Source: AAA164-E04 sp014239995 (lineage in GTDB: Bacteria; Verrucomicrobiota; Verrucomicrobiia; Limisphaerales; AAA164-E04). Taken from it: a stretch of 64,000 nucleotides of DNA. The stretch covers positions 6,492 through 70,491 of the forward strand of contig JAQWLM010000042.1 in NCBI GenBank assembly GCA_029247315.1. Direction: 5' to 3'. Below are positions 45,792 to 54,867 of this stretch, in pieces. The notes under the pieces were generated by a model. That model had not been told where the DNA came from and made no database searches. It saw nothing but the letters and a program-made list of their open reading frames with translations. How positions within the stretch are numbered: the stretch's first letter is position 1; each line of letters starts with the position of its first letter. Made by a program: the position numbers and the translations under genes.

Positions 45792-46265
45792 ATGGAATTA
45801 ATCACTCAATCGCTAACTCAACCCAGCTCCAAAACGCTTAAAGTCAAACTGTTTGTCGACCGATTCAAATTGGCCAAACGCCGTTGGCGGGGTCAAGCTG
45901 AGGACGGATCCGATTTTGGTTTTAACCTGGAGGGACCGTTGGAGCACGATGCCTGTTTTTTTCAAAACGAGAGCCATTCCTACTGGATAGCGCAGTCCTT
46001 GGAAAAGGTTCTTGAAGTAGACTATTCCGAGGATCCTGAGACGGCATGCTGTGTAGCTTGGGCGATCGGTAATCTGCACATGGCTCTCCAGATTGTGGGA
46101 CTGACGATCAGGGTGGCTGATGATCCAGCAATCCGTCAATTGTTTACGCATCTTCAGATTCTTCACACAGAAAAGCGCGCACGTTTTCAACCTATACGGG
46201 TTTCTAACAAGATCAAATCCAAGCCTCATTCACATGGTAAGGGGCATCCTTCGCATGATCATTAA
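45792..46265 (+). CDS. ureE: Urease accessory protein UreE (nickel metallochaperone)
   Basis: 157 aa, 2 bp after ureC. The N-terminal peptide-binding domain and central metal-binding domain fit UreE in length and layout: EDPETACCVAWAIGNLHMAL contains the conserved nickel-binding His of the family. The C-terminus is His-rich (KPHSHGKGHPSHDH), a nickel-storage tail seen in several UreE proteins. It delivers Ni2+ to UreG during urease maturation. Sequence divergence is high, as usual for UreE, so recognition also rests on its place in the operon. Confidence 0.88.
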   Translation: MELITQSLTQPSSKTLKVKLFVDRFKLAKRRWRGQAEDGSDFGFNLEGPLEHDACFFQNESHSYWIAQSLEKVLEVDYSEDPETACCVAWAIGNLHMALQIVGLTIRVADDPAIRQLFTHLQILHTEKRARFQPIRVSNKIKSKPHSHGKGHPSHDH

Positions 46266-46282
46266 CAAAAGGCAACCCAAGC

Positions 46283-46969
46283 ATGTCCGACTGGCTTCCA
46301 TTGATGTTGCAGACCACCGATTCGCTCTTCCCCACGGGAGCGTATGCTCATTCATTCGGGCTTGAGGGAGCCGTCCACGAAGGATGGGTTTCCACGCCTG
46401 ATACTTTGGAGGATTACTTGTTTCAGCACCTGATCCCGATCATGACCTATCAGGAGCTGCCCACCGTAGTGCATGCCTTTGAGGCTGCGATGGATCAGGA
46501 CATTGAAAAGCTTCTGACACTTGATCAAGTCTACGGTGCATTAAGGATGAGTAGAGAAATAAGGACAGCAAGTGCCAAAATAGGATCCCAGAGACTTTCC
46601 ATTTTATCTGATATTTTGCCGAACCCTTTCTGGAACAAATTAGAGTCGCTCAAGAGCAATCAGAAATTTGCCGCCCATGAGGTGCTCATTTTTGGGATTC
46701 AGGGGGCTCTGAGTGGAGGCAGCATCGAGGCGTCCATGATGGCGGCGTATTACCTGGGGGTCTCCAGTCAGATTAACGCTGCCTTCAAACTGATTCGGAT
46801 TGGACAGAAACGATGCCAATCTATCCTGTCAAAGTGTCTCTCAGAAGCAGTTGAGGTTTCAAGCATTGCTTCGACCATCGCATTGGATGATATCGGGTGG
46901 TTCACTCCTGCACTTGATATATGCAATGCACGTCACGAAACGGCTTACACAAGAATCTTCATTTCTTAA
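46283..46969 (+). CDS. ureF: Urease accessory protein UreF
   Basis: 228 aa with an AAAGG-type ribosome site upstream. UreF landmarks: LMLQTTDSLFPTGAYAHSFG, LEGAVHEGWVSTPDTLEDYL and AYYLGVSSQINAAFKLIRIG. The all-helical protein joins UreD and UreG in the activation complex on apo-urease and controls GTP hydrolysis by UreG. Here the gene order is ureABC-E-F-G-D, with ureD last rather than first. Confidence 0.92.
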   Translation: MSDWLPLMLQTTDSLFPTGAYAHSFGLEGAVHEGWVSTPDTLEDYLFQHLIPIMTYQELPTVVHAFEAAMDQDIEKLLTLDQVYGALRMSREIRTASAKIGSQRLSILSDILPNPFWNKLESLKSNQKFAAHEVLIFGIQGALSGGSIEASMMAAYYLGVSSQINAAFKLIRIGQKRCQSILSKCLSEAVEVSSIASTIALDDIGWFTPALDICNARHETAYTRIFIS

Positions 46970-47002
46970 AAGAGAAACGAACCGGTATTCACTCAAAAGC
47001 GC

Positions 47003-47641
47003 ATGAATCATATGAAAGAAACAAATCGAGCGACAAGAATAGGTATCGGAGGTCCGGTGGGTTCCGGTAAAACGATGCTGGTTTTAAAATTATGTCTAGC
47101 TCTGAGAGATAAATACAAACTCGCGGTTGTCACCAACGATATTTACACGAAAGAGGATGCGGAATTTCTGGTTCGAAATCATGCCCTCGACCCGAGTCGA
47201 GTTGTGGGAGTGGAAACGGGGGGCTGTCCTCACACCGCAATCCGTGATGATACCACCGTCAATACTCAAGCGATTGCCGCCTTGGAACAAGGCCATCAAT
47301 ATGGTCTTGATGTGATCTTCGTCGAGAGTGGTGGCGATAACCTTTCGGCCACCTTTTCTCCAGAATTGGTGGATGGCTTCATTTACGTTATCGACGTAGC
47401 AGAAGGGGATAAGATTCCACGCAAAGGGGGGCCTGCGATCCGGTTCAGTGATTTGCTTGTCATCAACAAAACGGAATTGGCTCCTTATGTCGGGGCAGAT
47501 CTCAAGGTCATGGATCAGGACTCAAAAAAGATGCGGGACGGTAGACCTACCTTGTTTGCAGATCTCAAGAGTGACATGGGACTGGACGCCATCATTGAAT
47601 GGCTTGAACGGGAATATCTGTTTTCGACAAAGGATACATGA
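47003..47641 (+). CDS. ureG: Urease accessory GTPase UreG
   Basis: 212 aa (ATG at 47012 also possible). The SIMIBI-class GTPase has P-loop IGIGGPVGSGKTMLVLKLCL, the switch YKLAVVTNDIYTKEDAEFLV, the invariant metal-binding GVETGGCPHTAIRDD (Cys-Pro-His), FVESGGDNLSATFSPELVDG, and guanine-specificity VINKTELAPYVGADL. It drives nickel insertion into urease. The 4-bp overlap ATGA with ureD couples their translation. Confidence 0.97.
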   Translation: MNHMKETNRATRIGIGGPVGSGKTMLVLKLCLALRDKYKLAVVTNDIYTKEDAEFLVRNHALDPSRVVGVETGGCPHTAIRDDTTVNTQAIAALEQGHQYGLDVIFVESGGDNLSATFSPELVDGFIYVIDVAEGDKIPRKGGPAIRFSDLLVINKTELAPYVGADLKVMDQDSKKMRDGRPTLFADLKSDMGLDAIIEWLEREYLFSTKDT

Positions 47642-48453
47642 TTGCCAGACTGCACGGTCACCTTCGGATGGAGTGTATCACCCATAAAGATCATCGCACG
47701 GTGATCGGTGATCAGTCCGTCAAGACTCCGTTTCATCTCAGTAAACCCTACTGGGACGGTCATGTGTTGGTGGTTCAGGTAGTAAACCCAACAGCCGGGT
47801 TGTTCAGTGGTGATTTTCTTGAGAGTCAGGTTAAAATACGTCGTGGTGCCAAAGTGCTGATGACTTCTCCAAGTGCCTCGCGGATTCACGCTTCAAGGGG
47901 TGGTTTTGCCGAGCTTAGACAGACCTTTCATGTTGAATCCGGGGCTTGGTTGGAATACACACCATCTGCTCTCATTCCTCAAAAAGATGCACGCTATCGC
48001 CAGCGAACCGATTTGGATATCGATCAAGGCGGGGAAGTCTATTGGATGGAAATCCTTGCTCCAGGAAGGTGCGCACACGGTGAAAACCTTGCCTACAGGG
48101 AATTGGACTGGGGCTTCAATATCCGGGTGGACCATGTGCTTGTTGGGCGTGAAAGGTTCACCCTGAATCGCGACAACGGCAGTATGAAGATGCTTGCCCA
48201 TCCAATCCCCAATGCGTGGTATGCCAGTGGCTTCATCATCTCAGAAAAATTAGGACAGCATCCGGCTATTCTCGATGAGCTTCGATCCATTCATGATACG
48301 GGTGTTCATTTAGGAATATCCGAGATGAGTTCCAATTTCTGGATTATCAGGATGCTCGCCGGGAGACCTGAGGCCATGCGTCGAAGCCTTGCCAAGGTGC
48401 GCCCTCTGCTCTCGGGAATCATTCCTGAGCTGAAGGCACAAATACGTTGGTAA
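47638..48453 (+). CDS. ureD: Urease accessory protein UreD
   Basis: 271 aa. UreD-type blocks: VVQVVNPTAGLFSGDFLESQ, AKVLMTSPSASRIHASRGGF, ESGAWLEYTPSALIPQKDAR, VYWMEILAPGRCAHGENLAY and the C-terminal IRMLAGRPEAMRRSLAKVRP. It forms the conduit between UreF/UreG and apo-urease. It is the last gene of the operon; the next gene lies on the opposite strand. No strong terminator hairpin was found in the 90 bp between the two stops. Confidence 0.94.
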   Translation: MIARLHGHLRMECITHKDHRTVIGDQSVKTPFHLSKPYWDGHVLVVQVVNPTAGLFSGDFLESQVKIRRGAKVLMTSPSASRIHASRGGFAELRQTFHVESGAWLEYTPSALIPQKDARYRQRTDLDIDQGGEVYWMEILAPGRCAHGENLAYRELDWGFNIRVDHVLVGRERFTLNRDNGSMKMLAHPIPNAWYASGFIISEKLGQHPAILDELRSIHDTGVHLGISEMSSNFWIIRMLAGRPEAMRRSLAKVRPLLSGIIPELKAQIRW

Positions 48454-48543
48454 GATCATACCAATCAGCGTGCTTGCTCTCGCACTCGAGGACTATCCAT
48501 GGCGAGGTCCACGATACCGGCCTGTGTACTATTGGATTTTTCT

Positions 48544-49095
48544 TCATCGTGAGGGATGATCGATGGAAGGAGAAGTTTCAGATCGTTCCTTGAGCCAGTG
48601 CTCGAAATGCGCTTTGGAAGTTACATTGATCGTGCCCATGGTCTGACCGGGTGGTAATTGAAAACCACACATCGCATCCATCACCAGATCAAACACGCCT
48701 AGACGTTCGGTTTTGAACGTAATCGAAAAATCAAGTTCCGGGACCGCAATCTCCTTAAGCTTCAGCTCGGGACATGAGAACACGTAAATATAATCCTCAC
48801 TACGAAGACTCAGGATAACTTCCGTATCCACCGGTAGATTCAGTTCGGCATGACTGGTGGCATCATCATGATTTTTCGGGATGCCATCCAATCCGGCATA
48901 CGAGAATTGCCATGCACGTTTGAAGCCTCTTGCTTTTATTTGTAGCGGGTTTTCAACCGCACGGGTGCCAAGTTCTCCGCTGACCTTGGAAGAGACTTGC
49001 TCTCTACGAATCTTGAGCACCGTAGCGCATAAACAGGCCAGGAGTGCGAGCAGCACAATCCTTTTTGCGATATGTTTGGATCCTGTGTCTTTCAT
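48544..49095 (-). CDS. COX2-like cupredoxin protein without CuA ligands
   Basis: 183 aa with one N-terminal membrane anchor (IVLLALLACLCATVLKI). The rest follows cytochrome c oxidase subunit II: the KRAWQFSYAGLDG strand, LNLPVDTEVILSLRSEDYIY for 'lPvg.pV.l.l.S.DVIH', CPELKLKEIAVPE for 'iPelklk...vPg', and the closing FEHWLKE. Yet the copper site is gone. The first His is Tyr104, CxExCGxxHxxM reads MDAMCGFQLPPGQTM, so only Cys143 and perhaps Met153 remain. It therefore cannot hold a normal binuclear CuA. There is no subunit I gene nearby. It lies downstream of an azurin-like gene on the same strand. The role is unknown. Confidence 0.72.
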   Translation of the reverse strand: MKDTGSKHIAKRIVLLALLACLCATVLKIRREQVSSKVSGELGTRAVENPLQIKARGFKRAWQFSYAGLDGIPKNHDDATSHAELNLPVDTEVILSLRSEDYIYVFSCPELKLKEIAVPELDFSITFKTERLGVFDLVMDAMCGFQLPPGQTMGTINVTSKAHFEHWLKERSETSPSIDHPSR

Positions 49096-49315
49096 GCGTC
49101 ATCCAGTGTGCGTGACTTTCCATTCAAAGGCGGCGTGTGGATCTTGAATGAAAACCCTGCAGAGACCTTATTCAGGTAATGCCCTGCCTTGCTTTCTGAG
49201 GGATTATATGTTCTGTGAAAACGGATCAATGCCCTTGTAGAGTTTTTACGCCAGGTTGACTTCTTTTCAGTTTGCCACGGATCGGTGGCTTCAAGTTTTT
49301 GCTTTCTGAATAGTC

Positions 49316-50689
49316 CTACTCCTTGATGACGCGCAGGACGCCGTTCATCTGTGCCCAGTGGCCAGGATACGTGCAAACGTAGGGATAATCCCCTGGTTCC
49401 TGAGGGGTAACGATTTGAAGTGATGCTTCCTGCCCCGGTGCAATCAAGGGAGTGGCATGCAATGTCTGCTTGATATCAGGTACGAACGGCTTGCCATCAC
49501 GTCCGGCGGGGCGGTTGATCATCGTCGTAGCTGCTGTGCCCAAGGCTACCAGTGAGCCCGGTATTCCAATCACCAAATTATGCGGCATGACTCCTGGGTT
49601 TTCCACACGGATTATAAGTTTCTGGCTTGCCTTGGTCACAATCAATTTTTTATCGAATTGAAGGATATGAGGAATGACACGTAAGTGGACAGTACGTATC
49701 CCATCGGTATGGAACCTTTGACGCAATTGGCTTGCCTGAGGTTCTTGTAAATGGCTTGCCACATTATCTGCCAACTGACTGAAAAGGACAAATGTAGCCT
49801 CCTTGCGTCGATGATCCGGATAGTGATCTGCCTGAAGTGTCAACCAATGCACCAGAGGATCAAGCACTGATCCTTTCCATGCCCTTGGAGGTAAAGCGAG
49901 CATGGCGTTTAACATGGTCCTCGGCTCATTAACTGACATGAGCAGCCTGGACAGTATTTCGAAGGCCTCCTTCTCAAAGCCCGGAACATGGGTCGAGGCC
50001 ACGGCGGCTGCCGAACGCAATGGCAGGGGGGTGGATAGGTTCAGTAGCGGACGCAGGATGGGCATGAAACCATGTTGCAATTGCTTGGTGCGAATCCACT
50101 GAATGCACTTGAGGAAAGCGATTGGGGCTTGATTTCCGGATGCACGGGCCTCCTTCCAGACTTTTTCGACGTCCTGGTCTATTTCGACCAGTGCTGCATA
50201 AAGAATGGCTTGTGTATGCAGATGTCGGGATGAGTTTAGTGATTGTTGAATGGCTGCTTTCTGGCGTTGCAGTTCCTTGGTGGGTTCTTCAAGCGCCAAA
50301 TGGCCCAGTTGGGCGAATGTATTGGGGTGGGGGTTTTTACCAGCCTCAAGACGCTGAAGCCCATCCAGAAGCTGGGTTAGTTGCGAAGTTTGCCTTGAGA
50401 TCGCCAGAGATTGGACTGCTTCCCTGCGTATCATCAAGTCCATCTCCTCCCGGATAAGGATGGCTAAATAGACAGGTTCTGTTCGCTTGATTTCACGAAG
50501 TTCCTGATTGGAAAGGCGACTCAAGAGATAGGCAGCACCTTCGGGAAAATCGGGTAGTTGTATTTCCCTGCGCTTGTGATCGCTTGCTTGTGTCGCCGCA
50601 GTGGACCACACTGCTGAGCAAAGGAGAAGGCAAGCACAGAACATGAGTCGGTGTCCAAGGCATCGTTTCTTCTTGGTTCTACTTTTCAT
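49316..50689 (-). CDS. Secreted protein with helical repeats and C-terminal azurin/plastocyanin-type copper domain
   Basis: 457 aa from the ATG at 50689 (MKSRTKKKRCLGHRLMFCAC..., signal peptide); an ATG at 50704 is also in frame. Residues about 40-330 are HEAT-like helical repeats. The last ~120 residues form a type 1 copper cupredoxin with complete ligands: His in VMPHNLVIGIPG, and Cys439, His444, Met448 in YPYVCTYPGHWAQMNG. This pairing of HEAT and azurin-like modules accompanies PVC-type dehydrogenases. The preceding gene is such a dehydrogenase, whose stop overlaps this start by 11 bp. The copper protein is probably its electron acceptor (inference). Confidence 0.85.
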   Translation of the reverse strand: MKSRTKKKRCLGHRLMFCACLLLCSAVWSTAATQASDHKRREIQLPDFPEGAAYLLSRLSNQELREIKRTEPVYLAILIREEMDLMIRREAVQSLAISRQTSQLTQLLDGLQRLEAGKNPHPNTFAQLGHLALEEPTKELQRQKAAIQQSLNSSRHLHTQAILYAALVEIDQDVEKVWKEARASGNQAPIAFLKCIQWIRTKQLQHGFMPILRPLLNLSTPLPLRSAAAVASTHVPGFEKEAFEILSRLLMSVNEPRTMLNAMLALPPRAWKGSVLDPLVHWLTLQADHYPDHRRKEATFVLFSQLADNVASHLQEPQASQLRQRFHTDGIRTVHLRVIPHILQFDKKLIVTKASQKLIIRVENPGVMPHNLVIGIPGSLVALGTAATTMINRPAGRDGKPFVPDIKQTLHATPLIAPGQEASLQIVTPQEPGDYPYVCTYPGHWAQMNGVLRVIKE

Positions 50690-53408
50690 CCAACAGTGTA
50701 TCAAAGTAATTCATGGTTTCCTCAAGAACGTGTTGAATGCCTTGGTCCATGGAATGCCTGGTTACCTTCAGCGCCACGTTGCGCGCCTCAAGGGATTTGA
50801 ATTCACTGCATGCCAGCAAGGCCTGCAGTCGCACACGTGGATGCTCGTCCTCCACTCGCAATCGCAGCAACTCCAATGCCCCCGGTACTGCTTGATTCCA
50901 GAAACGGAGCACACGTACCGCCCCGGCACGGGCCCTCCACTCGGAAGATTCCAGGAGATGATTCAATAAGTCCAGCTCCAGCACTCCCAATCCCTGATAA
51001 ACCCAAAGCGTCTCAAGGAGCAAGCGTTCGTTGGCTGAAGTCGCTTGCTTCAAGGATGCTGTCCAACGATCCAATGAGGGAGTGACTTCAGCCGGGGTTT
51101 TTTCCTGAAGTTGCCGACGTGCCCAGTGACGATTTCGGCTTTCCGGGCTGTTGAGCAATGCCAAGAGTCCATCGGTATCCATTTTCTGGAACGCGGGAGG
51201 GATGGACAAGGGACGCTCTCCTGAGCGGATGCGCCAGATACGTCCATGACGGTGGTCCCGTCCCAGCCGTCGCTTGGGTTGTGAGGTGTTTTCGATCAAG
51301 GCAGAATAAAAATCCGCCACGTAAAGCGCCCCATCCGGCCCGATCTTCAGGGCGAGTGGACGGAAGAAGGGATCTTCCGAGACCAGAAGGTCTGGTGCGA
51401 CGCGCTTGACCGCGTAGGCGGAGCCTTCCTCAGTCATATCATACCACACAATGCCTCGGAATCCCCCGGACAACTGGTTGGCCACAAACCTTCCCTGGGC
51501 CGCCTCTGGGAAATGGGTGGACTCCAGCAGTTGAATGCCGGCGGCTGGCCCAAGTCCGTCCGGGGCAAAAGAAAGGGTTCGGTGCTTGTTCCGTTTTTCT
51601 TTGGGGTAATGAAACCTGCTGGAGAGAAGGTCCAGGCCGAAATAATCATGGGATGAGGCGTCGAGAATGATCCCGTCACCCCACTTGGTGAAACTCAGAC
51701 CCCATGGATTCCAAAATGCGTAAGATACATGGACGTTCATGCGATGCGTGCGTGGTTCATAACGAAAGACACCTCCGTCCTTCACGCGTTCAGGCCCATA
51801 GGGTGTTTCAATCTGCGAGTGGAAAAAGATGCCTTCCATGAAATACAGTGCGCCATCCGGGCCCCATTGGAAGTTGTTGATGGAGTGTTCGACATCCTCC
51901 CCTCCAAAACCGTGAAGGATGGTTTGAACCGTATCCGCATGGCCATCACCCGTGGTATCCCTTGCATGGATAAGATTGGGAGTTTGTGAAATGTAGACAC
52001 CTCCATGCCCCAGGGCGATCCCGTGGATCATGTTCAATTGATCCAGGAATACCGTCTGTTGATCAGCGGTGCCATCGCCATCCGTGTCCTCGAGGATGAT
52101 CACCGAATCATCCGGTGGAGTGCCGGGGATGGGGTGCGGCCAGGTAGGTGAGTTGGCCACCCACAGGCGTCCTTCGCTGTCAAACTCCATGGCAACAGGA
52201 TTGGCGATCCGATGTGATTGCTCGGTGGCAAATGCATTGATGGTGTATCCCGGAGGGAGTCGAAACTGTTCCATGGCCTCGACAGGCGTCAGCATGTCGC
52301 CTTGTCCCTCGTGCAGGTCGCCTCCCATTGGCGTGACCTTTCCAAGTTCTGGATGTCGGATGCCATGATAGTCAGGGGTCGTTTTCCATGTGTTGGAGGG
52401 GGGGTGATATACGCTCCAGATACTGAGTGGTGCAGGTTTTTCCATGCGCCAAATACGACGATCATGCTGTTCCATGATGTCCGTCCATTGATCCTGTTCC
52501 GCCGGCATACCCTCTGCACCGGGTAATTGATTCCTGGTGCCGTAGAGGTATTCCATATTGGGTGGACGCCAGGCATGGAGGAAACTCTGATTTTTCTCGT
52601 AGACGGCACGACGCAGTGCCTTCAGACGCCTTGGATGAACTTTCTCGGGTGCTTTTTCCGTTTCCAGCCATTCCATGGCCTCGGCAAGCAATTTGCTGGT
52701 CTGCCAATTACCGTAATCATTGAGATGGATACCATTGATGGTCCATGGAGGCGTGTTGGCGGTCTGCATGCCTTTGAGGCTCGGTTCGAAGATGTTGACG
52801 AATCGTAAGCGACTTTTATCCGCGATGTCCTCCATGGCCCTGGAGTAGGTTTTAAGCCAGTGATGGCGTTTGGGAAGATCCACTTCGACACCCGCACAGG
52901 CTTCCTGTGCGATCGGTGAAACCAGGATGATTTCAGTTTCCCTGTCAGGCTGGCTGAGGTTTTCCTTCAGGGTGTCCAGCAGGGATCCGAGTTCAACCTT
53001 GAAAGTCTCCAGTCCTTCAGCTTCACCAAAGGATTCATTCATCCCGTAAAATAGAAACAAGAATGCTGGTGGGTGCGAGCTGAGTTCCTCAAGCAGTTCT
53101 GGGAAACCGGTGGGCCTTGGACTCAATCCGACTTCATCGGCGGACCACCCCATGTTGCGGACGCGCACATGCTGGTCCGTAAAGTGGCAATGCAGAAAGG
53201 TCTCGAAATATCCATGAATCCGCATGCGTTCCGTAACCGTGTTCCCTGCAAAAACAACGCCAATCTGTTCCGATGACCCGGATGCCTGGAGACATGGCGT
53301 CAATATCAATCCAAAGACCATGAAGAGGCTGCACAGAACAACCATGTATCGTGGCGAGAACAAGCGTCCTGACAGTGTATCTGAGGCATGCCTGGGAGTG
53401 GTGAACAT
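50679..53408 (-). CDS. SGNH-hydrolase - PVC-type membrane-bound dehydrogenase - HEAT fusion protein
   Basis: About 909 aa from the ATG at 53408, which starts a signal sequence (YMVVLCSLFMVFGLILTPCL); the frame extends 70 codons upstream without a plausible leader. Residues about 45-270 resemble a GDSL/SGNH hydrolase (VVFAGNTVTERMRIHGYFET, FLFLFYGMNESFGEAEG, INGIHLNDYGN with the Asp/His end block), though the first block reads AGNT rather than GDS. Residues about 370-750 are the beta-propeller called 'PVC-type/membrane-bound dehydrogenase' (LPPGYTINAFATEQSHRIAN, VIILEDTDGDGTADQQTVFL, HSINNFQWGPDGALYFMEG, ALKIGPDGALYVADFYSALI). The C-terminus has HEAT repeats. A heme CxxCH is absent. Electrons could pass to the azurin-like partner encoded next. 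Confidence 0.82.
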   Translation of the reverse strand: MFTTPRHASDTLSGRLFSPRYMVVLCSLFMVFGLILTPCLQASGSSEQIGVVFAGNTVTERMRIHGYFETFLHCHFTDQHVRVRNMGWSADEVGLSPRPTGFPELLEELSSHPPAFLFLFYGMNESFGEAEGLETFKVELGSLLDTLKENLSQPDRETEIILVSPIAQEACAGVEVDLPKRHHWLKTYSRAMEDIADKSRLRFVNIFEPSLKGMQTANTPPWTINGIHLNDYGNWQTSKLLAEAMEWLETEKAPEKVHPRRLKALRRAVYEKNQSFLHAWRPPNMEYLYGTRNQLPGAEGMPAEQDQWTDIMEQHDRRIWRMEKPAPLSIWSVYHPPSNTWKTTPDYHGIRHPELGKVTPMGGDLHEGQGDMLTPVEAMEQFRLPPGYTINAFATEQSHRIANPVAMEFDSEGRLWVANSPTWPHPIPGTPPDDSVIILEDTDGDGTADQQTVFLDQLNMIHGIALGHGGVYISQTPNLIHARDTTGDGHADTVQTILHGFGGEDVEHSINNFQWGPDGALYFMEGIFFHSQIETPYGPERVKDGGVFRYEPRTHRMNVHVSYAFWNPWGLSFTKWGDGIILDASSHDYFGLDLLSSRFHYPKEKRNKHRTLSFAPDGLGPAAGIQLLESTHFPEAAQGRFVANQLSGGFRGIVWYDMTEEGSAYAVKRVAPDLLVSEDPFFRPLALKIGPDGALYVADFYSALIENTSQPKRRLGRDHRHGRIWRIRSGERPLSIPPAFQKMDTDGLLALLNSPESRNRHWARRQLQEKTPAEVTPSLDRWTASLKQATSANERLLLETLWVYQGLGVLELDLLNHLLESSEWRARAGAVRVLRFWNQAVPGALELLRLRVEDEHPRVRLQALLACSEFKSLEARNVALKVTRHSMDQGIQHVLEETMNYFDTLLDEK

Positions 53409-53598
53409 ACCGAATGATAATGGGCCGAGGCTTCGGGCTTCAAGTGTTACTTCCGGGAGGTTTAAGCCTGTGATCTGTTGATCTTTCTCGCCGTTTTCCT
53501 TGTGGGGTAACTCGATGCGATAAGCCGATGGTGCAGGCTCCTCATGCGTTGCCCTAGGCGAACAAAGTATTTCAGTGTATATTAAGTGGCGAGAGTAA

Positions 53599-54867
53599 AT
53601 GGTTTCACAAGTAAACAAGACTCGCTTTGGGATCAGTCAAGCATCCGTGAATAATCGATTCAAAAGCCATATCCGCCTGTGCACACAGCTTGGGTGCCTC
53701 AGCATGTTCCTGTTTACTTGGAGTCTGCCCATTGCACAGCCGCCGTCCACGGAGCTTCTTAGGATTCAATCGATGCCATCCATCTCAGGACTCCCCGATT
53801 GGGACTGGACCCAGGCCAGGACCGTTCACGTGCCTGATACACCTCCACTCTGGATAACGACCATGTCGCAAACCAGGAAAATCGGAAGTCATGGCTATCA
53901 TGACATATACGAAGCCGTCAGCAAGGATCATGGACTGAGTTGGTCCGAGCCACGGTTGATCCGCAGCTTGTCTCGCCATCGGGATGCCCAGGGCTTTGAG
54001 GTGGCAGTCGGTGATTTGTGGCCGAGCTACCACCCATCTTCCAAAACGATCCTGCTGACGGGAAAGACCTTTAATTTTGATGCAGGTAAGGATGAACATT
54101 ATTTAAGAGAACGTGTTGCGTATGCCGTGAAGTCTCTTTCGCATGGCGCATGGAGCGGTTTGAAGACGATGACCATGCCCGATCAAGATCACAGTGGAGC
54201 TATGATACTGGCGGCAAATGCGGGATGTAATCAGCCATGGATTCTGCCAGGAGGGGATCTGCTCCTGCCAATTCGGTATCAGCGGAGGAAGGATCAGCGT
54301 GTATACACAAGTATTGTCGCGCGCTGCCGGTTTGATGGGCAGAAACTGGAGTATCTCGAACACGGTTCCGAACATTCCATCGATCGTGACCGTGGCCTCT
54401 ACGAACCTTCGGTGATCGCATTTCAGGGACGGTTTTTCCTGACCATGCGAGCTGATCACAGCGCTTTCGTCACCTCCGGGAAGGATGGTATCCACTACAG
54501 CTCCATTCGGGAATGGCGTTTCGATGATGGGGAAATCCTGGGGAGTTACAACACCCAGCAGCATTGGGTCAGCGCAGGGGATGGACTCTACCTGGTCTAC
54601 ACGCGTCGGGGTGCCAACAATGACCATATCTTTCGCCATAGAGCGCCGCTTTTCATCGCCCAAGTGGATCCACGGCAATTGGTGGTCATGCGGGAGACAG
54701 AACGGATTCTGATGCCGGAGAATGATGCATGCCTCGGTAATTCAGGCATCTGTCGCCTCAGTGACCGCGAAAGCTGGGTGACCTGTGGGGAGGTGCGGGT
54801 TAGCTACGGAGAGAGAAAAGGCGAGCGCAATCGTGTGCTTTTCACCCGTATCCTTGCAGGCGATTAG
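53599..54867 (+). CDS. Secreted sialidase-fold (BNR-type propeller) protein
   Basis: 422 aa; a hydrophobic segment (LGCLSMFLFTWSLPIA) about 35 residues in acts as the signal region, so a later start is possible. The body has six-bladed sialidase-like features: YEAVSKDHGLSWSEPRLIRS is an Asp-box-like 'S.DhG.SW', and RFFLTMRADHSAFVTSGKDG and VYTRRGANNDHIFRHRAPLF are typical of exo-alpha-sialidase-like proteins of PVC bacteria. The catalytic Arg triad cannot be assigned by eye, so the substrate is open. It is divergent from the SGNH-dehydrogenase gene. Confidence 0.74.
   Translation: MVSQVNKTRFGISQASVNNRFKSHIRLCTQLGCLSMFLFTWSLPIAQPPSTELLRIQSMPSISGLPDWDWTQARTVHVPDTPPLWITTMSQTRKIGSHGYHDIYEAVSKDHGLSWSEPRLIRSLSRHRDAQGFEVAVGDLWPSYHPSSKTILLTGKTFNFDAGKDEHYLRERVAYAVKSLSHGAWSGLKTMTMPDQDHSGAMILAANAGCNQPWILPGGDLLLPIRYQRRKDQRVYTSIVARCRFDGQKLEYLEHGSEHSIDRDRGLYEPSVIAFQGRFFLTMRADHSAFVTSGKDGIHYSSIREWRFDDGEILGSYNTQQHWVSAGDGLYLVYTRRGANNDHIFRHRAPLFIAQVDPRQLVVMRETERILMPENDACLGNSGICRLSDRESWVTCGEVRVSYGERKGERNRVLFTRILAGD

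Noticed and set aside
43369..48453. A CRISPR array or other RNA element within the urea cluster
   Set aside because: No regularly spaced repeats or riboswitch-like conserved stems were seen; the genes are tightly packed.
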